The notes: generated by a model not told the origin, from the letters alone. A DNA stretch of 9,489 bases from CAZIDL01 sp964537825 (GCA_964537825.1 CAZIDL010000076.1:1-9489), one strand, 5' to 3'; counted from the stretch's first letter, positions 1 to 7,479 are shown. Made by a program: numbers and translations.

Positions 1-927
1 ACACACCTTTTCCTGGACGAGGTTCACAAGTATCCCCGCTGGGCAAAGGAGATCAAGCAGGCCCATGACCTCTATCCCGAACTCCAGATCGTTTTCTCCG
101 GCTCTTCCGTGATCGACCTTCGCAAAGCGGACGCAGACCTTAGCCGAAGAGCGGTGCTTTACGATCTCCCGGGACTGTCTTTCCGGGAATACCTGCACTT
201 CCAGGGAATACTCGAACATCCGCCGATCGAGCTCGACGAGCTTCTTGAGGAACACGAGCGGATCGCCTTGGATATCAGCGAAAAAATGCGTCCGCTGGAA
301 CATTTCCCCTTATACCTTCAGCAAGGATATTATCCCATCTTCAAAGAAGATCCGGAGACTTATCCCATCCGCATCAGGCAGGTCGTGGATCAAGTACTGA
401 ACGGGGATCTCCGCTTCATCAAGGGATTCGATCCAGCCAACACCCCTCGGATCGCTCGCCTCCTTTATATCCTGGCAGCGAAGGTTCCTTTCAAACCCAA
501 TATCTCCAGGCTCGCCGATCATATCGGCATCTACCGGAACACGCTGGCCCAATACCTCAAACATCTTGAAAAGGCCCGGCTGACCGAGAACCTTTACCAC
601 CAGGAGGAACGGATGAGCAGCCTCAGGAAACCCGACAAGATCCTCCTCCAGAACCCCAACCTGCATTATGCACTCAGGCCGGAGCGGGCCGATCGGGGTT
701 CCGTCCGCGAGAGCTTCTTCAGCTCCCAGCTCCGTTCTGTGAACAAGCTTTCCCTGGCCAAGGATGCGGACTTCAGGGCCGCCGATCACTACGTTTTCGA
801 GGTCGGGGGGCGGAACAAAGGGAGCGAGCAACTCCCGAAAGGAGAGAACGCTTTCCTTGCCCTCGATGATCTCGAAAGCGGGAGCGGGAAGCGGATCCCG
901 CTATGGTTGTTCGGCTTTTTATATTGA
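1..927 (+). CDS. AAA-family ATPase with DUF4143 C-terminal domain (5'-truncated by window edge)
   Basis: The frame is open from base 1 to the TGA at 925-927, giving 308 visible residues; the N-terminus and Walker A loop lie outside the window. The first visible residues, LFLDEVHKYP (about 3-12), are a Walker B motif, and VFSGSS (about 31-36) is a sensor-1-like strand. LPGLSFREYL (about 56-65) is the stretch typical of the AAA_14/DUF4143 family. A winged-helix-like segment follows (LADHIGIYRNTLAQYL), then FEVGGRNKGSEQL and the terminal IPLWLFGFLY. In related proteins the E-x-K-like FEVGG.NK segment is compared with the PD-(D/E)xK nuclease fold; whether it is active is unknown. Many Bacteroidota carry numerous copies of this family, and the biological role is not settled. 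It is convergent with the sulfotransferase block and probably unrelated to it. The GTG at 109 is internal, not the start. Confidence 0.9.
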   Translation, partial: THLFLDEVHKYPRWAKEIKQAHDLYPELQIVFSGSSVIDLRKADADLSRRAVLYDLPGLSFREYLHFQGILEHPPIELDELLEEHERIALDISEKMRPLEHFPLYLQQGYYPIFKEDPETYPIRIRQVVDQVLNGDLRFIKGFDPANTPRIARLLYILAAKVPFKPNISRLADHIGIYRNTLAQYLKHLEKARLTENLYHQEERMSSLRKPDKILLQNPNLHYALRPERADRGSVRESFFSSQLRSVNKLSLAKDADFRAADHYVFEVGGRNKGSEQLPKGENAFLALDDLESGSGKRIPLWLFGFLY

Positions 928-1051
928 CAACCCTCCTCATTGCACTTTTAGCGATACGATCCTCGCTCATCTGCATGCTCGGTCCAGCCTCCCCCCATGA
1001 AAAGCTCCGCAAACCCTTCTTGGACTGTAGGACTGTTGGAATATTAAATCA

Positions 1052-2041
1052 TCACCCCCTCGAATATTCCTCAACCAAGAGTTCCAATTCCCTTTCATTT
1101 TCCTCATCAAGCAGTCCTCCATCGGACACCTTGAAGGACATGGTCCGCAACTCCTCCGGGCAGCTTTTTCCAGGGTCCTCGTTCCCGATCCGTTCAGCGA
1201 CGCTTTGAAGGAAAGGATAAGGAGCGCGACAGAGGTCTTCGTAAGAAATCCGTATAAAGCGGGAAGCCGCGAGCTGGTCGAAAAATCGGTCCACCGTCCG
1301 CTCGTTGGCCAGAACCTGCCCAAGGACCTGTTCCACAGGCCCTTTATCCTTAAGCTCCGGATACTCGTCCGGCGGTTTGAAGGAATACCAGGTCCCCCGG
1401 TCGCCGAAGAAACGCTCGCGCGCGTGGAGAAGGGAGCGAGCATTGGCCTTCAGGTCCCGTTTCACCTGAACGAAGATGGCGTTCGGGAAGAGCCGCTCCA
1501 GGATATCGAGGTCCCATTGAAGGATCATCGCTTTCAGGAGCAATGGCCTTTGGAATGCCATTTCAAGGCTTCCCAGCCCTTTCACGACCCCTTCCAGATC
1601 GCTTTCTTCAAGGCGCTCCCGATCCACCCGATGAAGCGCTCCGAAACGGAAGAAGCGGCGCCAGAAATACCAGAACTCATGGGGTGCCAGGGGACCCTGG
1701 GTCTTTCCCAGGTCCGAACCGAACGGCTCCCGATCCAGGGAACCCCCGGGCAGGATCTCCTCCTTGAAGTCCTTTTCAAAAAGGAGCTGCTGGATCCTCG
1801 CCCCCACATAAGGGGCATAATAAAAACGGGAAAGGGTGTTCGTGGGATAAGCGAAGACTCCGCTTTGGGCCAAATATTGATGGAGCAGGGTCGTGCCGCT
1901 CCGGGCCGATCCCAGAATAAAGACCGGAGGGAACTCCGGAGCCTGAGGCTCGAACGGAAGCTCCAAACCATCGAAGAGCTCTTCCATTTCCCGCAAAAGG
2001 GCTTCGAGCTCTTCCCGTTTTTGATACGCAGCTGCTCGCAT
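1052..2041 (-). CDS. Sulfotransferase family protein (fourth in the cluster)
   Basis: This is a 329-residue cytosolic protein with an ATG start, probably transferring sulfate from PAPS to a hydroxyl or amine of an unidentified acceptor. The PAPS 5'-phosphosulfate loop is at about residues 39-53 (PVFILGSARSGTTLLHQYL continues to 57). The 3'-phosphate-binding segment is at about 189-205 (IFVQVKRDLKANARSLL), with the usual basic residue and Ser. RISYEDL at about 264-270 is the strand seen in most sulfotransferases. An aromatic-rich patch (FWYFWRRFF, 123-131) may line the acceptor site. The N-terminal 35 residues are helical and acidic. It is the last gene of the block: its start lies 5 nt after the stop of the DegT-like gene (TAAGCCGGATG), without an obvious Shine-Dalgarno. 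It shares only the motifs with the other three sulfotransferases, so it is not a recent tandem duplicate. The acceptor cannot be read from the sequence. Confidence 0.88.
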   Translation of the reverse strand: MRAAAYQKREELEALLREMEELFDGLELPFEPQAPEFPPVFILGSARSGTTLLHQYLAQSGVFAYPTNTLSRFYYAPYVGARIQQLLFEKDFKEEILPGGSLDREPFGSDLGKTQGPLAPHEFWYFWRRFFRFGALHRVDRERLEESDLEGVVKGLGSLEMAFQRPLLLKAMILQWDLDILERLFPNAIFVQVKRDLKANARSLLHARERFFGDRGTWYSFKPPDEYPELKDKGPVEQVLGQVLANERTVDRFFDQLAASRFIRISYEDLCRAPYPFLQSVAERIGNEDPGKSCPEELRTMSFKVSDGGLLDEENERELELLVEEYSRG

Positions 2042-2046
2042 CCGGC

Positions 2047-3030
2047 TTAGCGAAAAAAGGAATGGATGAGTTCCGAAATATACCCCATTTCCGCTTCACC
2101 GTACCGCTGATCGATCGGAAGCGGGATCAGATCCCTTTGAAGCCGTCGCTCCCATTCGCCCGATCCTTCAGGAATAAAGTGGTCGATCTCCGGCCAGTAG
2201 GTCGGACAATAGACCCGTTGCTCGATCAGGTACTCCCGAACTTCCTTCCCCCTTTCCAGGAGCAAGGGGTAAACGAGGGGACCTCCGTATCGCCCGGGAT
2301 CGATCAGGGGGGCTAGTTCATTCCACTCCATTAAGGCCCGATGAAGCATTCGGAAATTCTTGCAGCGTGCTTCAGCGCTACCTGCTCGATCGATCCGTTG
2401 CAGAAGGGTTCGGGTCAAAGGTGAGACCCTTTTCGGAGAAAGGTCTTCAAAAGCAGCTTCGTGTTCCTGGAAAAGCGGAAAACTAGCTTCCGGTCCTTCC
2501 TCCAGTCGCCCAATTAAATGCCGCATTCGCCCCTGTGATCTATCTTCAGGCAAATCCTCCATGCATACCCTCTGGAAGGGGTCCTTGAACATGCCCCCGT
2601 CGGGGACCCCGAAAAATTTGCGAAAAGAATAGAAACGTGGGACCGAGGCTCCTTTCTCAAAGAAAGCCTGAGAAAGGTCCAGTATGACCTGGCCGGGGAA
2701 TTTCTCGGAAACGGCCTTGCTGTTTTCGGGACAGATCCCAAAATAGTCAATGTAGAGCAACGCTTCGTTATCCGATAAATCCGAAGGATCGAGCTCCGGG
2801 AGCAGTTCCCGATCGATGAAGTAGAAGGAATGTTCGATATCAAGGCGCCGCAATGGCTCCAAAAGGACCGGACACATGTAATACGGAAGGTGGAGCTTTC
2901 GGACCGAAGAATGCCTCAGGATCAACTCCAGCGCGTTCCGTCCGGTGTTCGTGCAAAGCCCTTCCGGATCCAGGTCACGGGGTGTGGACCCAAAGGGCTC
3001 CAGTTCGAAAAAGCCTCCGATAGCGCTCAT
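2047..3030 (-). CDS. Divergent DegT/DnrJ/EryC1/StrS-like PLP-fold protein
   Basis: This 327-residue protein has an aminotransferase-like fold and is distant from standard DegT enzymes. Fold markers in order are: CTNTGRNALELIL (about 26-38), in the place of the phosphate-binding NGT.AL loop; LPYYMCPVLLEPL (48-60); VILDLSQAFF (115-124), whose D118 fits the PLP pyridine-nitrogen aspartate; and YSFRKFFGVPDGG (134-146). In the last, K138 sits eight residues before the second Gly, exactly as in the SFHATK...EGG motif of the neighbouring aminotransferase. The C-terminal LVYPLLLERGKEVREYL and CPTYWPE resemble the small-domain sequence of the family. The Schiff-base lysine therefore seems to be kept, but I cannot name a reaction. 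The start ATG overlaps the WbqC stop as ATGA. The tight pairing with WbqC suggests that both act on the same sugar; this is inference. Alternative: a non-catalytic PLP-fold partner. Confidence 0.82.
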   Translation of the reverse strand: MSAIGGFFELEPFGSTPRDLDPEGLCTNTGRNALELILRHSSVRKLHLPYYMCPVLLEPLRRLDIEHSFYFIDRELLPELDPSDLSDNEALLYIDYFGICPENSKAVSEKFPGQVILDLSQAFFEKGASVPRFYSFRKFFGVPDGGMFKDPFQRVCMEDLPEDRSQGRMRHLIGRLEEGPEASFPLFQEHEAAFEDLSPKRVSPLTRTLLQRIDRAGSAEARCKNFRMLHRALMEWNELAPLIDPGRYGGPLVYPLLLERGKEVREYLIEQRVYCPTYWPEIDHFIPEGSGEWERRLQRDLIPLPIDQRYGEAEMGYISELIHSFFR

Positions 3031-3731
3031 TCCAGGCTGTATTGATCGAGCATTTCCCGGATCGCTGAGGGCGAGTTGAACATCATGACATCGATGATGG
3101 AAAGGCCCGATACAAAAGCATTACCGAATTGCTTATATAGAGGGAAATGAGGATGTAAAAAGGAAAGACCGATACCTTTTTGCTCAAAAGCCTCTTCAGA
3201 ATAAAGCCTTTTCCCATTGTATGAATTGATATAAGTATCGGCTGATAAGCGATCACATAAAAACAGCACTCGTTCCTGTCCTTTTCCGGATCTGTTGAGG
3301 TCGACACGACTCGCTGTATAAAAATCCTTTTTTACTCCTAAGTAATCACAACTAGCTTGACAAGTTCTTATGGCCAATTCATCGATCCGTTCAGGCATTG
3401 GATCGAAAACTTTCTTGATGAGATGGATCACATTATCAAAATAAGGGGCCTTGATATAAGCCTGCTCGATCTTTTTAAAGAATTTTCTCACCCATTTCGC
3501 ATCGATCGCTAAGTGGATCTCATTGATAGGTTTGAATGAACTGGCCTTCCTAAGAGGTACTGTAACGGAATGGGCAGTTCCATTCAGCAGTATTCGGTTC
3601 CTATTTATCCATCCATCCTTAATGTAATCCACATCATCCAAGAACACAAATTGGTCAACCGCATGGATCAACTGAAAATAACCCAAATAGGGAAAAAAAT
3701 ATGGTTGCATGATACCAACCCGCCCTGCCAT
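3027..3731 (-). CDS. WbqC-family protein
   Basis: The protein has 234 residues, about the usual length for the WbqC-like family (PF08889). Characteristic segments are IMQPYFFPYLGYFQLI (7-22), FLDDVDYIKDGWINRNRI (30-47), YINSYNGKRLY (167-177) and LSIIDVMMFN (210-219). The family occurs in O-antigen and other glycan loci. Its biochemistry is not established; as I recall, the Pfam description mentions a suggestion that an E. coli member transfers glycine to a sugar, which would fit N-acylation of an amino sugar here. The gene is downstream of the sugar aminotransferase with a 1-nt gap (TGAAATG) and has the best Shine-Dalgarno in the block (GAGG six bases before the ATG). Its base composition is odd: several 60-base stretches in it are 35-37% GC, against about 70% in a stretch of the upstream gene. 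It ends in an ATGA overlap with the next gene. Confidence 0.92.
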   Translation of the reverse strand: MAGRVGIMQPYFFPYLGYFQLIHAVDQFVFLDDVDYIKDGWINRNRILLNGTAHSVTVPLRKASSFKPINEIHLAIDAKWVRKFFKKIEQAYIKAPYFDNVIHLIKKVFDPMPERIDELAIRTCQASCDYLGVKKDFYTASRVDLNRSGKGQERVLFLCDRLSADTYINSYNGKRLYSEEAFEQKGIGLSFLHPHFPLYKQFGNAFVSGLSIIDVMMFNSPSAIREMLDQYSLE

Positions 3732-3732
3732 T

Positions 3733-4833
3733 TCATTCCTCTTTTTCAGTCACTCCATGCCACTCGTTGATCCGTCCGGCGATCCATTCCTGCTCTCCCT
3801 CCTCGAGCTCATGGTAGAGCGGCAGGCAAAGGACCCGCTCCGAGATATCGCGGGCAACGGGCAATTCCAATTCTGAAGAAATGTAATGCAGATCGGACAA
3901 GAGCGGATGAAAATAGCGGCGCGTTCCGATGCCCTCTTGATCGAGCAAGGCGTGAAGGCGTTCGCAGAGTTCAGCTGAAGGGAGGAGGAGGGGGAAATAA
4001 GAATAATTGCCAGCCACTTTTCCAGGGACTTGCAGTCGTTCCCCTACCCTCCGGTCGATCCATCGGTCGTAGTTGAGCCACTGCTCCTTGCGCCGATCCT
4101 CCAGTCCCCGGATCCGATCGAGCACCGCGTGGCCCATGGCAGCATGGAATTCGGAAAGCTTGGCATTGATCCCCACGCCATTGAAGTTCTCCGGCCCATC
4201 GTGGCCGAAATTGCGCGCATAAAAGACCCTTTTATCCAGCCAGGCATGAGGGGTGACCACTGCCCCACCCTCCACCGTATGAAAGAGCTTGGTGGCATGA
4301 AAGCTTAGCACGCTTGCGTCCCCGAAATTCAGGACCGATCCCCCCTTCCATTCCACATCGAATGCATGGGCGGCGTCGTAGATGACCTTCAGTCCATGAG
4401 CCTTCGCGATCGCATCGATCCGCTCCACGTCACAGGGGTTCCCGAATACGTGGGTCGCGAGGATCCCTTTGGTGTTCGGTCCTATAGCAGCCTCGATGCG
4501 TTCGGGGTCCACCCCCCAGGTCGTTGGATCGATATCCACGAAAACAGGGGTGCATCCCTCCCAGACCAAACTGCTCGTCGTGGCCACATAAGAAAAAGGG
4601 GTCGTGATCACCTCTCCCCCTTTGAGCCCGAGTTCACGGATCGCGATCTGAAGGGCCAGCGTTCCGTTCACTACAGCTTTAAGGGAAGGCACTTTCAAAT
4701 GATCGATCAAACGCTCTTCCAAACTGCGCAATAAAGGCCCGTCGTTGGTCATCCACCCCGCTTCCCAGATCTGGCCCAGGTAGTGGTCCAGATCCTGCTT
4801 CGGCGGAAAATATGGCTTGGTGACCGGGATCAT
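3733..4833 (-). CDS. DegT/DnrJ/EryC1/StrS sugar aminotransferase
   Basis: This 366-residue PLP enzyme is of the type that converts a nucleotide-linked keto-deoxy sugar to the amino sugar, usually with glutamate as amino donor. Visible features are the N-terminal IPVTKPYFPP; the phosphate-site VVNGTLALQIA (54-64); TTPFSYVATT (77-86); IYDAAHAFDV (151-160), with D153 as the pyridine-nitrogen aspartate; and SFHATKLFHTVEGG (177-190), with K182 as the Schiff-base lysine. NFNGVGINAKLSEFHAAMG (217-235) and GTRRYFHPL (303-311) complete the family pattern. Length and motifs are normal, so it should be active. The SFHATK.FHT.EGG form is common among enzymes making 4-amino-4,6-dideoxy sugars, but the exact position of amination cannot be decided from sequence. 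The ATG overlaps the stop of the upstream sulfotransferase (ATGA), and WbqC follows after 1 nt. It is the only clearly biosynthetic enzyme of the block. Confidence 0.95.
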   Translation of the reverse strand: MIPVTKPYFPPKQDLDHYLGQIWEAGWMTNDGPLLRSLEERLIDHLKVPSLKAVVNGTLALQIAIRELGLKGGEVITTPFSYVATTSSLVWEGCTPVFVDIDPTTWGVDPERIEAAIGPNTKGILATHVFGNPCDVERIDAIAKAHGLKVIYDAAHAFDVEWKGGSVLNFGDASVLSFHATKLFHTVEGGAVVTPHAWLDKRVFYARNFGHDGPENFNGVGINAKLSEFHAAMGHAVLDRIRGLEDRRKEQWLNYDRWIDRRVGERLQVPGKVAGNYSYFPLLLPSAELCERLHALLDQEGIGTRRYFHPLLSDLHYISSELELPVARDISERVLCLPLYHELEEGEQEWIAGRINEWHGVTEKEE

Positions 4834-6020
4834 GGGTTATGCGCTTCTTTCTGCTTTCGGGAAGGGCTGGTCGAAAGATCCGGCACCCTTTCTCCGAGGA
4901 AGGCCTTCATCAAATAATGGAAACGGTTCCTGAAAAGCCGGTCGAAAAGGCTGTCCCGCGAAACAGCCCCGTAGGGGGATGGAAGGTCCCGTTCCCCTCT
5001 TTCGAGGGCTTCCTCGTATCGGTCCCGGAGCAGTCCCTGAACGAATCGCAATTTGGCGTCCAGGTTCCCCTCATTTTCCTCCCTGACCCCCTTGGCGCGA
5101 GCTTTTCCTTGCTCCCGCTGCGCTTTTAATTTCTTGCCATAGGCCCTATGATAGCGCCAATCGGCACTCGTTTCAAACGAATATCCAAAGGCCTTCATCA
5201 CGTCCCCGGCAATGGTCTCGATCATCCGGATGTCCTCCTCGTCCAGCTCCTCTTTGTACTTGCCCTTATTGTCGCCCATGACAGGCTGGGATAGGTTCTT
5301 CCAATGGGGATTCCAGTTAAGAGCTTTCCCTTTCTCCGGATCGGTATCGAAACAAGCCCGGTCCACCGGAAGCTCAAGCTCCTCCAGGACGAATGCCATC
5401 GTGGAAGCCGTATCCCCGATCAGGTCTTCATAACGGAGCGAAACAGCTTCCACCCCCCTCCTATAAAGGGCATCGAGAAACAGCCGCTGTTCCCGGACCC
5501 ACTTCCGGATCGCATCGTAGGGAGCGAAGATGTTCACCGGACGCTTCATCCAGGAAGCGACGTGGTCCCTGGGATCGCGCACCAAATGGAGGAAGGTCGC
5601 ATCAGGGAGCTCCGCCCGGATCGCATCCAGGAAGTGGACATTATGGAGCCCTTTGGAAGCATAATGGGCTTTGCCTTCCTTTTCAGCCTTGGTCCGGTAT
5701 AAAAGGTCCACAGCTTCCACCACGGAGCGGGGCGGACCGTTATCCTGAAGTTTCGCCTCGACGGCTTCGGTCCCGAGTTGCCAATCGTGGTAGAAATGAT
5801 CCGCTACCTTGGCCATATCCCGGAACAATAGGCTCCCATTGCCGGGCTCCCGAAGGTCTCCGTAGTACGCACGGACCGGGTAGAACTGATTCATCAGGTG
5901 GGGGGCCACTGGTGCTGCAATGCCGGAATGATTATCGAGCAAGCTCCGGAACAGGTTGCTGCCGGAACGTTCGGAGACCAACAGGTAGATCGCTTTTCCA
6001 GCATCCTTTTGCTCAGCCAT
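4830..6020 (-). CDS. Sulfotransferase with charged C-terminal extension
   Basis: The protein has 396 residues and is the longest of the four sulfotransferases. The PAPS 5' loop is IYLLVSERSGSNLFRSLL (11-28), an S-E-R-S-G-S-N variant common in bacterial sulfotransferases. The 3'-phosphate site is FLHLVRDPRDHVASW (143-157), and SLRYEDL (194-200) follows. A typical catalytic domain ends near residue 285. Beyond it are about 110 residues, very rich in Lys, Arg and Glu between about 295 and 345 (probably helical or coiled coil), then an aromatic/basic segment (LFRNRFHYLMKAFL, 362-375). This tail is not needed for the sulfotransferase fold and may bind a partner or an anionic acceptor. The start ATG forms TGATG with the stop of the preceding gene, and the stop forms ATGA with the aminotransferase. 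There is no signal peptide or membrane span. The acceptor is unknown. Confidence 0.9.
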   Translation of the reverse strand: MAEQKDAGKAIYLLVSERSGSNLFRSLLDNHSGIAAPVAPHLMNQFYPVRAYYGDLREPGNGSLLFRDMAKVADHFYHDWQLGTEAVEAKLQDNGPPRSVVEAVDLLYRTKAEKEGKAHYASKGLHNVHFLDAIRAELPDATFLHLVRDPRDHVASWMKRPVNIFAPYDAIRKWVREQRLFLDALYRRGVEAVSLRYEDLIGDTASTMAFVLEELELPVDRACFDTDPEKGKALNWNPHWKNLSQPVMGDNKGKYKEELDEEDIRMIETIAGDVMKAFGYSFETSADWRYHRAYGKKLKAQREQGKARAKGVREENEGNLDAKLRFVQGLLRDRYEEALERGERDLPSPYGAVSRDSLFDRLFRNRFHYLMKAFLGERVPDLSTSPSRKQKEAHNP

Positions 6021-6685
6021 CAGTCCCCGGAAACATTGGTCTTTGGGAAATCATCTAGCCGCGGTCGGAGGTTCAGGAAACGACAGAATCGCCTGTAACT
6101 GTCCTCCTCCTCCAGATTGAGCACCAGGAGGTCGTTCCTGAACCGGAAATAATCCTTGACCATACGATTGTGAAGTTCGTAATAATCAGTGAGCAGCTCC
6201 TTATCATACATGTTGGAGTCGCTCACGCCGAAACGGAGTTTGAAGTTGGCATAGGGCGAGCGGCCTTCTCCCCGCTTCGCGTTCCGGAGGTCCTCGGCGG
6301 TAGGGACCCTTCCATCCTTTCCGAACCTTTTCGAATGGAAACGCAGCAGGGACCCGTACCATTCCTCAGCGTTGTTGCGTTCGGTAAGGATGAATTTGGA
6401 CCCGGGGAAAGCCTGGTCCAGGATGATGAAGGTATGCCAGCAACTGAAAGGAGCATCCTGAAAAGCATCAGCTCCTTTGCAGAAGCGGATGAGGCCTGAA
6501 AGATCCCGTACGGCATAGTCTTCCATATAGCGCTGGGCCACGCTTTCATCCCCTACTTTGAACCCGTGTTCCTGCAACGTATATCTCAGGGTGGTGGTCC
6601 CGGTCTTGTTCATGCCGATGCAGAAGATCTTGGGGCTTCTTCCCTTCAAAGCCCGGACGATATTTTCCCTCATTCTCCGGAGCAT
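6020..6685 (-). CDS. Small sulfotransferase-family protein
   Basis: I chose the ATG at 6685, which makes a 221-residue protein and forms TGATG with the upstream stop, the same junction type as at this gene's own end. A TTG at 6700 would add five residues (226) and has a GGGGGGAA run about ten bases upstream, so it remains possible. The P-loop is IFCIGMNKTGTTTLRYTL (20-37), an N-K-T-G-T-T form. A DAPFSCW segment (77-83), then KFILTERNNAEEWYGSLL (97-114), serve as the 3'-phosphate site. This order (FxD.P...W, FPG.KFILTER...EWY) resembles the Sulfotransfer_4-type family found in bacteria and eukaryotes, though I cannot confirm the family call. It is short but complete, with no sign of truncation. 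It probably uses PAPS in the cytosol on an unknown acceptor. Confidence 0.87.
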   Translation of the reverse strand: MLRRMRENIVRALKGRSPKIFCIGMNKTGTTTLRYTLQEHGFKVGDESVAQRYMEDYAVRDLSGLIRFCKGADAFQDAPFSCWHTFIILDQAFPGSKFILTERNNAEEWYGSLLRFHSKRFGKDGRVPTAEDLRNAKRGEGRSPYANFKLRFGVSDSNMYDKELLTDYYELHNRMVKDYFRFRNDLLVLNLEEEDSYRRFCRFLNLRPRLDDFPKTNVSGD

Positions 6686-7479
6686 CAGTGGATGAACCAA
6701 CTGAAGCGTTCCCCCCAGAGCGCTTCGAGTTCTTTATCATAAGGGACGAAATGCTCCCGCAATCGGTCAAGGAGCTCTTCATCCACTTCAGGGTCGAATT
6801 CCCGTTCGTTCTTATCAGCCACCAAAGCGGTGTTCGGCAGGCGTTCCGCATCCTCTGAGAGTCCCAAATGTCGGAAGATCCGCTCGAAACACCGCCGGGG
6901 ATCCTCCTTGAGGGTGGCCAGATCGAGCAGCAAGAGGGCCTCTTTGGGGAAATGCTCCAGATAACGGCCGATCTGCACGGAATAATAGCCTCTTGCAATG
7001 TAGGCACGGGGATCGTCCACCTTTTCAGGACCAGCCTTCAATTCTTCCCGGATCACTTCCTCGAAAGAACGCGGTTCGTAGCGGTGCTGTAGTTCAGGGC
7101 GATCCTTGAAGCGGTGATGGTACATCACCCAGGCGGATAACGCTCTTTCCACCGGGTCGCGAAGGACTGCGATGAGCGGCAGGCGACCGAGCCACTTCCG
7201 GATACGCCCCGGAGCCTCTGGATGGACCAAATAGCGAGGGCTCGCTTCGAACCGGAGCCCCTTCCCCCGTTGCGGGAAGTGCCGTTTATACCAGAACCAC
7301 CCCTTTTCGTAATGGTCAGACCGGTCGAAAAAATGAACTTCCTTCTTGACAGCTGGCTGAAAGGAAGGATGAGATGCAAGAGCTTGATAAAGAAAGCTCG
7401 TACCGCACTTTTGCCCCCCGATGATGAGAAAGTCGGGTACAGCGCGGGGGCGTAAATATTGCTTCAGGTCACTGAGCAA
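6685..7479 (-). CDS. Heparan-N-sulfotransferase-like (NDST-type) sulfotransferase, TTG start
   Basis: This is a 264-residue PAPS-dependent sulfotransferase and the first gene of the compact block. The 5' loop is FLIIGGQKCGTSFLYQAL (17-34). KEVHFFD (46-52) matches the KE.HFFD segment of NDST-type enzymes, in which the glutamate (here E47) acts as base. The 3'-phosphate site is IAVLRDPVERALSAW (103-117), with R107 and S115. RGYYSVQIGRYLEHFP (163-178) is another NDST-family signature. This is the clearest member of the four and suggests a carbohydrate acceptor, possibly an amino-sugar N or O position, but similarity to NDST does not fix the acceptor. The start is TTG at 7477-7479: an in-frame TGA lies at 7492-7494, with no ATG between it and the P-loop. 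The gap to the PD40 gene upstream is 104 nt, so the block's promoter may lie there, or transcription may continue from that gene. Confidence 0.9.
   Translation of the reverse strand: MLSDLKQYLRPRAVPDFLIIGGQKCGTSFLYQALASHPSFQPAVKKEVHFFDRSDHYEKGWFWYKRHFPQRGKGLRFEASPRYLVHPEAPGRIRKWLGRLPLIAVLRDPVERALSAWVMYHHRFKDRPELQHRYEPRSFEEVIREELKAGPEKVDDPRAYIARGYYSVQIGRYLEHFPKEALLLLDLATLKEDPRRCFERIFRHLGLSEDAERLPNTALVADKNEREFDPEVDEELLDRLREHFVPYDKELEALWGERFSWFIH

Noticed and set aside
310..831. A minus-strand open frame inside the ATPase gene
   Set aside because: The plus-strand frame carries conserved family motifs throughout, and the reverse product is unrecognisable.
950..967. Small inverted repeat AGCGA...TCGCT in the convergent gap, a possible terminator
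   Set aside because: It has only a 5-bp stem with an 8-nt loop and no following T run on either strand. I see no convincing terminator between 928 and 1051.
1022..1037. Short direct repeat GGACTGT/GGACTGT
   Set aside because: Two 7-base copies are expected by chance and have no target-site or array context.
1205..2050. A 281-codon plus-strand open frame antisense to the fourth sulfotransferase
   Set aside because: The minus-strand frame has clear PAPS motifs and a coupled start. The plus-strand product shows no recognisable domain and is a compositional shadow.
5393..6058. A 221-codon plus-strand open frame over the third sulfotransferase
   Set aside because: It has low-complexity Arg/Gly/Pro-rich content with no motif, and the opposite strand is a convincing gene.
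1052..7479. The four sulfotransferases as a tandem duplication
   Set aside because: They differ in length, P-loop form (GSARSGTT, SERSGSN, GMNKTGTT, GGQKCGTS) and the remaining sequence, so recent duplication is not supported.
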